A stretch of 47,960 nt of DNA from an uncultured Bacteroidales bacterium (GTDB lineage Bacteria > Bacteroidota > Bacteroidia > Bacteroidales > P3). Below are positions 16,462 to 25,412 of this stretch, in pieces (position 1 is the stretch's first letter; each line of letters opens with the position of its first letter). The notes beneath the pieces are model-generated. The model saw only the letters and a program-made list of their open reading frames with translations. It was not told the origin of the DNA and made no database searches. Made by a program: the position numbers and the translations under genes. Where the stretch lies: contig CALEFF010000081.1 in assembly GCA_937876865.1 (NCBI GenBank), positions 1 to 47,960 of the forward strand, written 5' to 3'.

Positions 16462-18119
16462 TATCCCTTGTTTATATTGTTAAACTTTAAGCTTTCCAAT
16501 TGCTTCATTATCTCTTGCTCCAAACGATGACTTTCCTCAAATTGTTGCGTAAGAGTATTCTTATAATTCTCCATACGCTTATTAAATTCCTCCTCTGTTA
16601 TATCTACGTACTCTATCTTAATATCAAAGTATTGACCAGCCGAAAGAGAACAACCCTTTTCTTTAATCTGCTCATAACTCACAACAACCGAAAAATCATC
16701 AACCACTTTTTTATTTAAGAAAGCATTTATAATCTTTTCTATTTCCTCTTCTCTTAAACGAACTTTTTTAAGTCCATTAGCATCTTTATATTCTTCTCCC
16801 AATTTGCTTGCATCAACCAAAATAACATTCTCACACGAAGCTGATTTATCAAAGAAAAGTACACTTACATTTGTACCTGTATTAGCAAAAACATTACTTG
16901 GCATAGAAACACAACCATAGACTATTTTATCATTAACTATTTTCTCTAAAATCTTTTTTTCTATGCCACTTTTTGAAGTAATAAAACCAGTTGGAACAAC
17001 AATAGCCCCTTTACCTGTTTTCTTTAAAGAATTGATAACATGTTGAATAAAACAAGTGTATATAGCCATTGAATCCTTTTTCTTTGCGGGAACATTTGGT
17101 ACACCAGCCCAAAAACGAGCAGACTTTGAAGCAATATCCTCTCTCGTGTCTGAGAAATCCATTTTGAAAGGAGGGTTGCTGACAACAAAATCAAATTGTT
17201 TCAAATTTACTCCATCTTCACTCTTATGAAAAGGACTCACCAAAGTATCTCCTTGAATAGCATTAGGAAGAGAAGAAACAAGATCATTCAACAAAAGATT
17301 TAGTTTAAGCATCTTATTAGAACGTTGTGAAATATCTTGTGAAAAAATACTACACTTTTCTATTCCTATTTGATGACTTAAAGCCATTAACAAAGTACCC
17401 GTACCGGCAGAAGGATCATAACATGTTATACTATGCAAATCTTCGGTGTTATCTCCTACAAGCAAACGAGCCATAATAGTAGCAATAGCATGAGGGGTAT
17501 AATATTCGGCATACTTTCCACCACCGGCAGTATTATAGTCTTTAATTAAATATTCAAAGATAAAAGAAAAGAAATCATATTTTTCTTCAAACACCTCTTC
17601 AAAAGAGAAGTTTACGAGTTTATCAACCAATGCTTTTGCAAAAGGTGCACGTTGAGAATCATCAGTAACAAAATTAGTAAGTTTTTCAAATAAAAGAATC
17701 TTTGTGTGAGCAGATGTTTGTGTAGAAAATATATCAGCATTCTTTTCTGCAATATCCATCATGGTGTTATCAAAAATCAAATCAAAATCTCCCTTATTTT
17801 GTTGATTCCAAAGATTTGAAATCAGATGATGAGGTTCTAATTTTGGCACATTCGCTCCTAAGGCTCTAAACAAAAGCTTACGTTCCTCGTCTGATAATTC
17901 ACTATATTCCAACTCCCATTTCGGAGCATTTTTAATCCTTTGGGCAAGTTTATGTTTTGCCCTTTTTACTTCATAGCCAAATTTATCATTAAGAAATTTA
18001 TATAAAAATACTTGCGTGATAACCTTATATTCATTACCATCATTTCCTAACCCTTTTGAGGTGCAAATTGCCTTTAAATTATCTATTAACTTTATTGTTT
18101 TTTCCTTTATTTTATTCAT
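16461..18119 (-). CDS. hsdM: Type I restriction-modification DNA methyltransferase subunit
   Basis: 552 residues, normal for HsdM. An N-terminal helical domain (YKVITQVFLYKFLNDKFGYE) is followed by the N6-adenine methyltransferase core: the S-adenosylmethionine loop CYDPSAGTGTLLMAL near residue 235 and the catalytic NPPF in FDFVVSNPPFKMDF near 315. With HsdS it methylates adenine in the host recognition sequence. The C-terminal helical tail is typical of the HsdS contact. It starts 5 bases after the hsdR stop. Confidence 0.94.
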   Translation of the reverse strand: MNKIKEKTIKLIDNLKAICTSKGLGNDGNEYKVITQVFLYKFLNDKFGYEVKRAKHKLAQRIKNAPKWELEYSELSDEERKLLFRALGANVPKLEPHHLISNLWNQQNKGDFDLIFDNTMMDIAEKNADIFSTQTSAHTKILLFEKLTNFVTDDSQRAPFAKALVDKLVNFSFEEVFEEKYDFFSFIFEYLIKDYNTAGGGKYAEYYTPHAIATIMARLLVGDNTEDLHSITCYDPSAGTGTLLMALSHQIGIEKCSIFSQDISQRSNKMLKLNLLLNDLVSSLPNAIQGDTLVSPFHKSEDGVNLKQFDFVVSNPPFKMDFSDTREDIASKSARFWAGVPNVPAKKKDSMAIYTCFIQHVINSLKKTGKGAIVVPTGFITSKSGIEKKILEKIVNDKIVYGCVSMPSNVFANTGTNVSVLFFDKSASCENVILVDASKLGEEYKDANGLKKVRLREEEIEKIINAFLNKKVVDDFSVVVSYEQIKEKGCSLSAGQYFDIKIEYVDITEEEFNKRMENYKNTLTQQFEESHRLEQEIMKQLESLKFNNINKG

Positions 18120-18124
18120 AGTTT

Positions 18125-21100
18125 TTATGCTTCTGTATAATTTGTGTTGTATTGACTCATATATTGTCTTGAAATTCTTGTTTGAATAAAATCATAATCC
18201 TCAACCTCTAAATCAATATCCTTGTAGTTGTCGTACATATAATTATTTATTATAGAAAATATAGAATCGTTAAAATACGCCTCATTATTTAAAACATTAT
18301 TATTGTCATATATCATTAAATCTATTTTATCCTTAAAGCCATTTAGAATAAGCATTATTTCATCATCATAGCAAGATAAAATCACTTTTTTGTTTTCTTT
18401 TTGGCGTCTTTCGTTTTCTTCTCTTATACGCTTATGTAAACGAGTGAATTTCATGTCTCCATTATATTTTCTCAATAAAACATTATTACGCTTTTGCAAA
18501 TTTTTCAAACGCTCCATTACCTCATCTAAATACTTTGTTCTTTGGTAAAACTCATCAATACTATGTAGTGAAAAACCATATTCTTTGAAACGCAACATAA
18601 ACGCCTCCCTTAACGAAATATATTCTGGGTCTTCATGATCAATGTTTTGAGTAAAACCACTTATTACACCTTGCCATTTATCCTTTAATTCCTCTTTGTT
18701 TCCGGAAATTATTTTCATTTCTTCCGAGCTAATCTTTGAGAACTTAAATTCAATATCCTTCATTGCCTCGTTAATGGCAATAGTTGTTTCTTGGCTTGTA
18801 GAAAATAATTCTTTTTGATTTATAATATTTATTCTATGTTGTATCTCGGATAGTAATAGAGGTAGTTTTTTGATTTCTAATTTTGCAAATTTCTCTTTTA
18901 AATCCTCATCTCCAAAAGTACGAACAAGGTTTGCCATATCTTTTGCAGAAGTCAAGGCGTGTTTTAATTCAAGCAACGTTAATTTATCCTCTTGGGTTGA
19001 AATCTCGCTTGAAAATTCTTCTATATTATCATAAGTGTAATTGAATAATATTTGACGAATTTGTTTCATCTTAGAAACAATCTCCTCTTTGTCTTCTATT
19101 ACTTGTGAAAAAGTGTTTATGTTAGTAGCCTCTTGTGTTTGCTCTATTTCGTTAAATCTATTTAACTCCTCTAAATAGGCTTGATTTGTTTCATCGAAAT
19201 CACGTTTTATGTCTGCAAAATCAATTACATAACCATAACGCATACTTTTATAAGGTCTATTAACACGTGTAATGGCTTGTAATAGGTTATGGTCTTTTAA
19301 TTTTCTACCAAAGTATAAGCGTTTTAAACGAGGAGCATCAAAACCCGTAAGCAACATATTGAAAACAATAAGAATGTCAATAGTCATATTCTTTTTGAAG
19401 TCTTTAATTATTTGCTTTCTTGTTTCCTTGTCTTGCGAATCATGGAGAATTAACCCCGCTTTCAAAGGGCCGTTCTTTGAATGATACTCACCAACAACCT
19501 CACCAACAACAATATTTCCTTCCTCTGTTATTACCCTGACGGATTGAGGAGCTTCATTTTTTTCTTGAAATATATCAAAAAGTTTTCTTGCTTGCTCACT
19601 TGTCTGACAAATAACCATTCCTCCCAAAGTTTCATCACCTTGAATTTGTCGAAACTCTTTTAAGTCTTTAATTATATAATCGGCTAACTCTCTAATATAA
19701 CTATCATGTTCTATAATATCGGATTTCTTTACATCTTTCTTTTCTACTAATGTTTCTAATTTGTTGTAGATTTCCGTTAATTTCTCTCTATAAGAAGTTT
19801 CAATATCTTCACGAATGATTTTCAGAGTATAACCATCTGCAATAGACTTGTCGTAATAATATGTATGTAAGTATTTGCCAAAAACCTTATAAGACGCTCT
19901 TTCTTCTTTAAGTAAAGGAGTACCTGTAAGAGCTATTTTAATTGAATTTTTATCTGCATCAAATAAGTTTGCTAAAAAACAACCACCGGGTTTATAACCA
20001 CGATGAGCTTCGTCTAAAATAAATACACGTTGTAGATTTGTAGCGTAATTGTTTAATTCTATTTTTTCTTTATCTTCGGCAAAGCGTTGTATATTCACTA
20101 CTATTATTTCTCTTTCTCCACTTAATCCTTCTTGTGCTTGATTGTTGCGAAATTGTTGCATTAATTCCTCTCTTGTGTTTGCGGTGCTCACCGATAGACC
20201 ACGTGCCTCAAACTCTTCGGTAGCCTGTTCCAACAAATCAAGTCTATCTACTATGAAATAAAACTTAGTAACTTTGTTTTGTTTTGCAAAATAATCTCCA
20301 AGTACATGCACTAAGTGATAGGAAAGAGCAGTCTTGCCACTGCCTTGTGTATGCCAAACAACACCCGAATTTATGTCTTTTTCTATTTTTTCTCTAATAG
20401 ACATTGATGCAAATAATTGCTGATAACGCATTATATGCTTTTGATCAACCGACTCTATTTTTCCATCAACCTCTTTTTCTTTTTTTACATAAGCAATAGC
20501 GTATTTTAGAATATAAAGCAACCTTTCGGGTGAACACATTGAAGTTAAAATCCTATTGGTAGGAGTGTCGTAGTTGAGATTTGTTTGATATTCAAGAGCA
20601 TGGAGAATTACTTGACAATTATAATCAGTTAATATTTGCTTTTCTATCTTTGAGTCCTTTTCTTTATAAGGAAATTCTTTGTAATAAATAGGAGCATTTT
20701 CTTCTCTAAAACAATTAAAAGGAGAATGAGAACGAGCACCCGTACAATAAAAAGCACCTTGAATTGGGGCTACTCCTCCAATTGTGTCGTACTCCATGTT
20801 GTTAGAGAAAATCATTAGTTGAGTAATATTGATAAAACGGCGAAATTTTGGATTAGGGAAACGCTTTTCGTTCATTCTACTACATTCCGCCACAATTCCC
20901 CATTGATTGTTAGGTTTTTTTACTTCTACAAAACACAAAGGCAAACCATTGATAAAAAGTGTGATATCGGGGCGAAATTCATCTTGTCCATTCTTACAAG
21001 TAAACTCAGCCGTAAAATGAAAAGTATTGTTAGTTGGAACCTCAAAGTCAATAAGTCTTGTAGGAGAAGTAGATTTCAAAAGATTGTAAAAACCCTTACC

Positions 21101-21340
21101 AAGATCATCATCATCTAACACCTTCTTTATATTCTTAAAAGTTTCTAAAAAACACTCTTTTTTATCAGGGTTTAGTTTTTTGAATTGTTTTTCAAAAACC
21201 GCCAAAAGAATATTTGTATCCTTATCATACACACTGCCAGCCATATCTTCGCTAATCTTGCCGAAGTATGAATAACCTATTCTTGTTAGATGTACCATTG
21301 CTGGCATTTGTACCCTTGTGGCTTCATTGAAATCTTCCAT
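18125..21340 (-). CDS. hsdR: Type I restriction endonuclease subunit
   Basis: 1071 residues, full length. The N-terminal nuclease domain has RPDITLFINGLPLCFVEVKKPN (D and ExK of the PD-(D/E)XK site). The motor follows: Walker A TQGSGKTALSYHL near residue 334, DEAH box FILDEAHRGYKPG near 445, the SF2 motif LTGTPLL, and the second RecA-like lobe with LLTGFDAPRLKRLYFGRKLKDHNLLQAITRVNRPY. The C-terminal part is helical. It is the first gene of the RM operon, order hsdR-hsdM-DUF1016-small-small-hsdS, with its own promoter at 21365. Confidence 0.95.
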   Translation of the reverse strand: MEDFNEATRVQMPAMVHLTRIGYSYFGKISEDMAGSVYDKDTNILLAVFEKQFKKLNPDKKECFLETFKNIKKVLDDDDLGKGFYNLLKSTSPTRLIDFEVPTNNTFHFTAEFTCKNGQDEFRPDITLFINGLPLCFVEVKKPNNQWGIVAECSRMNEKRFPNPKFRRFINITQLMIFSNNMEYDTIGGVAPIQGAFYCTGARSHSPFNCFREENAPIYYKEFPYKEKDSKIEKQILTDYNCQVILHALEYQTNLNYDTPTNRILTSMCSPERLLYILKYAIAYVKKEKEVDGKIESVDQKHIMRYQQLFASMSIREKIEKDINSGVVWHTQGSGKTALSYHLVHVLGDYFAKQNKVTKFYFIVDRLDLLEQATEEFEARGLSVSTANTREELMQQFRNNQAQEGLSGEREIIVVNIQRFAEDKEKIELNNYATNLQRVFILDEAHRGYKPGGCFLANLFDADKNSIKIALTGTPLLKEERASYKVFGKYLHTYYYDKSIADGYTLKIIREDIETSYREKLTEIYNKLETLVEKKDVKKSDIIEHDSYIRELADYIIKDLKEFRQIQGDETLGGMVICQTSEQARKLFDIFQEKNEAPQSVRVITEEGNIVVGEVVGEYHSKNGPLKAGLILHDSQDKETRKQIIKDFKKNMTIDILIVFNMLLTGFDAPRLKRLYFGRKLKDHNLLQAITRVNRPYKSMRYGYVIDFADIKRDFDETNQAYLEELNRFNEIEQTQEATNINTFSQVIEDKEEIVSKMKQIRQILFNYTYDNIEEFSSEISTQEDKLTLLELKHALTSAKDMANLVRTFGDEDLKEKFAKLEIKKLPLLLSEIQHRINIINQKELFSTSQETTIAINEAMKDIEFKFSKISSEEMKIISGNKEELKDKWQGVISGFTQNIDHEDPEYISLREAFMLRFKEYGFSLHSIDEFYQRTKYLDEVMERLKNLQKRNNVLLRKYNGDMKFTRLHKRIREENERRQKENKKVILSCYDDEIMLILNGFKDKIDLMIYDNNNVLNNEAYFNDSIFSIINNYMYDNYKDIDLEVEDYDFIQTRISRQYMSQYNTNYTEA

Positions 21341-21364
21341 ATACTTTCTTTTCGTTTCCTCTTA

Positions 21365-21372
21365 CAAAGATA
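21365..21372 (-). promoter_or_regulatory. -7 element of the hsdR operon
   Basis: TATCTTTG on the minus strand, 25 bases before the hsdR ATG, followed by AGAGGAAACG which may serve as ribosome binding region. It lies just beyond the end of the upstream hypothetical gene. Confidence 0.55.
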
Positions 21373-21387
21373 CAAAAAAATATGCGA

Positions 21388-21975
21388 TTATAGGGTCATT
21401 TCTTGGTAGTTTTTTGCTATGTTGGTGTAGCGTTCGGCTTCTAATTGTAACATTCTTATTTGTTCGTTTATTTCTTGGGCTTTTATTTCGAAGTCTTGAC
21501 CGATGATTTTCAAGTAAGTTTTTTTCTCTTCTTCTGTTTGGTCGGTGTAAATGTAGGGAACGCAATTCTCTTTTAGGATTGATTGTAGGTCTTTTACTAT
21601 TTGACTACCGTTCATAAATGATTCTTTGCTTTTGGGACAGTAATTGCAATTTAATGCTTTTTTTTCGCCTAAGCGTTGTCTGTATTGACCAAAGGCTTTG
21701 TTCATTTTGTTGTAGTCAAATCCTAACATAAGTCCTATTCTTACAAGGTCGGCATTGGATATTTTGATGTTAAAATCAAGGTTTAAACTATCTCTTTTGT
21801 TTAATAAAAAGTTCTCAAATATAATTTTTGTTATTGGCATAGAAGAATATTTCCTATACCATTTTTCATACACATCATCGATTAAAATCAAATTCCATTT
21901 TATATCGTTTGGCTTAATTGAACGCTTGTGTTTTGTTGTACTTGTTTCTTGTTGTGGATTTATATCTTTATTCAT
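21388..21975 (-). CDS. Hypothetical protein upstream of hsdR
   Basis: 195 residues; I do not recognise a family. The N-terminus is polar and basic. Residues about 65-110 contain NADLVRIGLMLGFDYNKMNKAFGQYRQRLGEKKALNCNYC, possibly a helical DNA-contact region with a CxxC. The C-terminal third is a long charged helix (FEIKAQEINEQIRMLQLEAERYTNIAKNYQEMTL) likely to form a coiled coil. It has its own promoter at 22074-22081 and ends 47 bases before hsdR, so it could regulate or accompany the RM operon, or belong to the mobile cassette at 22-25 kb that it faces. Confidence 0.65.
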   Translation of the reverse strand: MNKDINPQQETSTTKHKRSIKPNDIKWNLILIDDVYEKWYRKYSSMPITKIIFENFLLNKRDSLNLDFNIKISNADLVRIGLMLGFDYNKMNKAFGQYRQRLGEKKALNCNYCPKSKESFMNGSQIVKDLQSILKENCVPYIYTDQTEEEKKTYLKIIGQDFEIKAQEINEQIRMLQLEAERYTNIAKNYQEMTL

Positions 21976-22073
21976 ATTCCTTACTCCTAAATTTCAGCCT
22001 TTTAACTAATTATTTTTCTTTTCTATTAACTTTTTTACTTACTTTTTTCCTTATTGTTTTTTACAAAGATAAT

Positions 22074-22081
22074 AAAACTAT
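22074..22081 (-). promoter_or_regulatory. -7 element of the 21388-21975 gene
   Basis: TATCTTTG on the minus strand about 100 bases upstream of the start. The 21976-22232 gap contains this and a divergent promoter at 22167-22199, but no other gene. Confidence 0.45.
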
Positions 22082-22166
22082 TACACAGAGTAAATATTTT
22101 AGTTTACAATTTATTAACATCTTATTTTTAAACCTATTTAAATGCTTTGATGAACCAAGGTTTTCG

Positions 22167-22199
22167 TTTGTTAAAAAGATGTTTTTGATTCTATTTTTG
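22167..22199 (+). promoter_or_regulatory. Promoter of the small-HTH / primase-helicase operon
   Basis: TTTG (22167-22170), 21-base spacer, TATTTTTG (22192-22199), 33 bases before the first start codon at 22233. Confidence 0.6.
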
Positions 22200-22232
22200 C
22201 CTCAAAATTATTCATTTAAAATTATTACAAAT

Positions 22233-22403
22233 ATGAAAGAAAAATTATGGTTCACCTGCGAGGTGTTAGAGGAATTAAGAATTTCTTATTCGACTCTTTT
22301 CAATGTTAAAAGAAAGTTAGGAATGCTTTCAAAAGATGGTTCAAGAAAGACAAGGTATTCTAATGAGGAGGTTGAATTGATTAAACAAGAATTAAAAAAG
22401 TAG
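22233..22403 (+). CDS. Small helix-turn-helix-like protein
   Basis: 56 residues from the ATG at 22233, chosen because the longer open frame upstream runs through the promoter. The sequence FTCEVLEELRISYSTLFNVKRKLGM followed by a basic DGSRKTRYSNEEVELIKQELK looks like a MerR/excisionase-type DNA-binding helix-turn-helix with a wing. It is the first gene of the cassette and may regulate it or bind the palindromes at 22661-22717. Family assignment is by pattern only. Confidence 0.6.
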   Translation: MKEKLWFTCEVLEELRISYSTLFNVKRKLGMLSKDGSRKTRYSNEEVELIKQELKK

Positions 22404-22409
22404 TTGTCT

Positions 22410-22670
22410 ATGGCGTTTTTTATTGTTGATTTGGAGTTTATAAGTAACTTAGAAATTACTTTACTCAAAAGGCTTAAACCCGATGAAATTCTTTTGATTA
22501 GTTATATTAAAAGTTTTCCCAAAGGCTATTATGGCAGTAAAGATAATCTTGCTTTTGTTCTTGGAATTTGTAGAGCGAGAGTCTTTAAAATATTAAAATA
22601 TTTCATTGAAAAAAATATTTTAATCAAAGAAAAAAATAGGTATTTGTTTCATTTTGGACAGTCTATGTGA
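22410..22670 (+). CDS. Small winged-helix-like protein
   Basis: 86 residues from the ATG at 22410 (a TTG six bases upstream is possible). The stretch LKPDEILLISYIKSFPKGYYGSKDNLAFVLGICRARVFKILKYFIEKNILIKEKNRYLFHF reads as a winged helix-turn-helix similar in shape to replication initiator or phage regulator domains: helix, recognition helix (CRARVFKILKYFIEK), wing (ILIKEKNRYLF). It begins 6 bases after the previous gene, and its stop codon lies inside the first of three palindromic iterons, which suggests it acts on them. Function inferred. Confidence 0.6.
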   Translation: MAFFIVDLEFISNLEITLLKRLKPDEILLISYIKSFPKGYYGSKDNLAFVLGICRARVFKILKYFIEKNILIKEKNRYLFHFGQSM

Positions 22671-22717
22671 TAGACAGAATAGTCTACCAGGTAGATGGAG
22701 TAGTCTATCAGATAGAC
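22661..22717. repeat. Three palindromic iterons with 21-bp period
   Basis: GTCTAT-GTG-ATAGAC (22661-22675), GTCTAC-CAG-GTAGAT (22682-22696) and GTCTAT-CAG-ATAGAC (22703-22717). Each is a 15-bp palindrome with a 3-base centre and the starts are exactly 21 bases apart, about two helical turns, so the sites face the same side of the DNA. They are followed by about 60 bases almost free of G and C. The arrangement looks like an operator array or an origin with an AT-rich unwinding region, placed before a primase-helicase gene. Confidence 0.8.
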
Positions 22718-22777
22718 ACAATAATAAATAATAATAAAATAATAACTAAAAGAAAAAATATAAAAAAAAGAAAAAGT

Positions 22778-24709
22778 ATGGATTATTTTGATTTGACTAA
22801 AACATTTGATGTTTTTAATTTGGCAGCAACACAAGTGCGCGGCATTAGAAATTTTAATGGAAAAACTCAAACGGTTGGTGGTGTGTTTTCAAATGTTGGA
22901 AATTTGATTAACGCTATTGAAAGTGCTGTTGGTGGAAATGTGAATTGGTATTTTGTGTTTAATGAGATTGATTCTCCTGTTTTGAAGAATAAGGTTGTCT
23001 TCAATGAGAATAATGAGTGTTTGAAGATTTTAAAGAATGGTGGAGGAATTGCCGATGGGGATATTGTAAAAAGGCGTTGGGTGATGTTGGATTTTGACCC
23101 TATAAGAAAAAGTAATACTTCTTCTACCGAACAGCAGTTGGAAAAAGCAAGGCAAGTGGCTCAAAGGGTGTGGGAGTTTTTGTTTTACAATGGTTTTTCT
23201 AATTATGTAGGTTGTCTTTCGGGCAATGGTTATCATATTATGTTGCCTTGTGAAATGGTGGCTAATGAACAGACTGATAGGTTGGTAAAAGATTTCATTA
23301 AAGTGATTTCTATGCTTTTTTCCACACAAGATGTAGAAATAGATATTGCGGTTTCTAATCGTTCAAGACTTACAAAGCTCTATGGAACTCTTGCAATGAA
23401 AGGCGAAAATAGTGAATTGACTCCTCATCGTTTAAGTCGTATAGAACATTGTCCTGATGAAATTAAGAGTATTGATATGGTTTATTTTCAAAAGGTGGTC
23501 AGTGATAATAAAATCGCTTTTTTAGAGCCTGTGAAGTATAATAATTACGGGAGGAATAGTAAGTTTGATGTAAAAAGTTTTTTAGAAAGCCATAATATCG
23601 CTTTTACGGAACGTTCTCTTGCTGGTGGAGTAAAGTATTTGTTGGAGGAATGTCCGTTCAATAGCGAGCATAAGAGCCCCGATTCTGCCGTATTTCAGTT
23701 CGATGATGGTAGTCTTGGTTTTAAATGTTTTCATAATTCGTGTTCTTTGTATCATTGGCACGACTTTCGGGAAAAATTTGAACCGAATTATTGTAAATCC
23801 AAGTCTTTTACTTCGGAGGATTATAATAAATACGTGCAAACAAATGTGAATTTGGAAGGGGAATGGGTTAGTTTCGAGAAAATTAGTTATGAACAAGCCG
23901 ATAGCGTTCTAAGAATCCCGACAGGTTATGAGGAATTGGACCGTTGTCTTGGAGGAGGATTGGCTTCGGGAGGAATTACTGTGCTTACGGGTGTGAATGG
24001 TTGTGGAAAGACGGTTTTCTTAAATAACATTATATTAAATATTTGCGATAAAGACTTTAAAGTAGGGCTTTTCTCTGGTGAAATGCAATCTTGGAGGTTG
24101 AAAGGGTGGATTAGAAAGATTGCAAGAGGGCTGAATGAGGACAATGAACAAAACAATGAACTGATAGACCAAAGTTTGAAAGATAGTCTTTTTGTTTATG
24201 ACAATTCTTGTGGAAGTGATTGGATTAAGTTGTTTGAAAGTATTAAACAAGCAGTTGAAAAGAAGAGTCTTAATCTTTTGGTATTAGATAACTTGGCTTG
24301 TATGAAACTAAGTTCAAGTAAGAATGAAAAACTCGATCAACAAAGTAGTTTTATAAAAGAATTGGCTGACTATGCTCGAAGTAAGAGTATTCATATAATT
24401 CTTATTGCACACCCGAGAAAATCCTTTGGAGTGGTAAGAAAAGACGATATTGCAGGCACTTATGACCTGAGTAATATGGCGGATAACGTTTTGATTATGC
24501 ATAAAGTGAACGAAGATTTTTTGAAAAATGCGAAAGACTTTTGGAGAAGAGAGGATTTTGAGGAATATAAGTGCTATAATTCCTTGATTGAGGTAGCAAA
24601 GAATCGAGATACCGGAGAAGAGAAAGTAATAGGCTTATTTTACGAGCAATATTCCAAAAGATTGAAAGTTTTTCTTGCCGAAACACGCCATTATAAATGG
24701 GAATTATAA
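22778..24709 (+). CDS. Mobile-element primase-helicase (PrimPol-like plus DnaB/Twinkle-like)
   Basis: 643 residues from the ATG at 22778. An upstream in-frame GTG at 22667 would add 37 residues read through the iterons and is less likely. The N-terminal part has a primase-polymerase pattern: WVMLDFDP (residues 101-108; Asp-x-Asp metal site) and CLSGNGYHIMLP (146-157). A zinc-ribbon-like region follows (ECPFNSEHKSPDS... CFHNSC). The C-terminal helicase has GVNGCGKT near residue 405, LFSGEMQSWRLKGW, NLLVLDNLACMKL as Walker B, and IHIILIAHPRK, which are DnaB/Twinkle-type motifs. It would make primers and unwind DNA for an integrated element. Coding strand is G/T-rich, unlike the chromosomal genes around. 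Confidence 0.85.
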   Translation: MDYFDLTKTFDVFNLAATQVRGIRNFNGKTQTVGGVFSNVGNLINAIESAVGGNVNWYFVFNEIDSPVLKNKVVFNENNECLKILKNGGGIADGDIVKRRWVMLDFDPIRKSNTSSTEQQLEKARQVAQRVWEFLFYNGFSNYVGCLSGNGYHIMLPCEMVANEQTDRLVKDFIKVISMLFSTQDVEIDIAVSNRSRLTKLYGTLAMKGENSELTPHRLSRIEHCPDEIKSIDMVYFQKVVSDNKIAFLEPVKYNNYGRNSKFDVKSFLESHNIAFTERSLAGGVKYLLEECPFNSEHKSPDSAVFQFDDGSLGFKCFHNSCSLYHWHDFREKFEPNYCKSKSFTSEDYNKYVQTNVNLEGEWVSFEKISYEQADSVLRIPTGYEELDRCLGGGLASGGITVLTGVNGCGKTVFLNNIILNICDKDFKVGLFSGEMQSWRLKGWIRKIARGLNEDNEQNNELIDQSLKDSLFVYDNSCGSDWIKLFESIKQAVEKKSLNLLVLDNLACMKLSSSKNEKLDQQSSFIKELADYARSKSIHIILIAHPRKSFGVVRKDDIAGTYDLSNMADNVLIMHKVNEDFLKNAKDFWRREDFEEYKCYNSLIEVAKNRDTGEEKVIGLFYEQYSKRLKVFLAETRHYKWEL

Positions 24710-24758
24710 ATAATTAAAAACAATTAAAAATTATTATAAATCAACAATAATACATCAT

Positions 24759-24789
24759 TTTGTTAAACTAAATTTTAACTATATCTTTG
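24759..24789 (+). promoter_or_regulatory. Promoter of the smalltalk-HU pair
   Basis: TTTG (24759-24762), 19-base spacer, TATCTTTG (24782-24789), 30 bases before the start codon at 24820. Confidence 0.65.
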
Positions 24790-24819
24790 CATTGTAATCA
24801 ATCAAAAACAATAAAGCGT

Positions 24820-24969
24820 ATGAAAAACACACAAAAACCAAATTGGAAAAGAATCATTGAGTTTGTGATAGTGATTCTAACAACCATTGCCTCGTTTATA
24901 GGAGGAAATGTTTCGGCTAAAAACGGCTATAAGTTAGTTAATACAATTAACTCAGAGCAAGTAAAATAA
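24820..24969 (+). CDS. Smalltalk-type small membrane peptide
   Basis: 49 residues: a short basic start (KNTQKPNWKRIIEF) and one membrane segment, about residues 13-32. The size, the NWKxII lead into the helix, and the place directly before an HU-family gene match the 'smalltalk' peptides of Bacteroidales. Their function is unknown. The ATG at 24820 is used because it follows the promoter; a frame extended upstream would begin inside it. Confidence 0.75.
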   Translation: MKNTQKPNWKRIIEFVIVILTTIASFIGGNVSAKNGYKLVNTINSEQVK

Positions 24970-24998
24970 ATTATTAACCAAAAACCAATTAAAACATT

Positions 24999-25403
24999 AT
25001 GATTAAGTACGTAAAAGTAAAACGTGACATTCACGTAGGCAGCAATCCGGGAGAGAGATATGTTGCACGCCTTTTCAGAGGGCAAGATGTAGATTTGGAT
25101 TCCATAGCAGAATCAATCAGCAACTCTACAACAATTAGTTATGCCGATGTGTTGGCGGTATTAAAAGCCTTGGAAATAGAAATAAGCAAGGCAGTGTTGA
25201 ACGGCAGTGCAGTGAAATTAGGCTATTTAGGCACTTTTTCACCAGCGATAAGAGCCAAATCGCAACTTGATATTGATCAAGTGGACGCAAACACTATTAC
25301 TCACTTCACTTGTCGCTTTTTGCCAAGCGTAAGCTTCAAACGCATCTTGGCGAAAGTAAAATACCAAGAAGCCGACTTAGAAGTCAAAGGCATGGTAGAG
25401 TAA
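24999..25403 (+). CDS. HU family DNA-binding protein (Bacteroidales long form)
   Basis: 134 residues. The central part SISNSTTISYADVLAVLKALEIEISKAVLNGSAVKLGYLGTFSPAIRA matches the HU/IHF dimer fold followed by the start of the DNA-binding arm. The N-terminal extension (MIKYVKVKRDIHVGSNPGERYVARL) is typical of the Bacteroidales group found beside smalltalk peptides and often near an amidase gene; no amidase is present here. It may help organise the iteron region or the element's DNA. A strong terminator follows. Confidence 0.88.
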   Translation: MIKYVKVKRDIHVGSNPGERYVARLFRGQDVDLDSIAESISNSTTISYADVLAVLKALEIEISKAVLNGSAVKLGYLGTFSPAIRAKSQLDIDQVDANTITHFTCRFLPSVSFKRILAKVKYQEADLEVKGMVE

Positions 25404-25412
25404 AAAACAAAC

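Noticed and set aside
22661..22717. Possible CRISPR-like array
   Set aside because: Only three short palindromes at fixed 21-bp spacing with no spacers of 30 or so bases and no cas genes.
22667..22777. GTG start adding 37 residues to the primase-helicase
   Set aside because: The extension is made of the iteron repeats and an AT-rich stretch coding Asn/Ile/Lys; the ATG at 22778 precedes recognisable protein.
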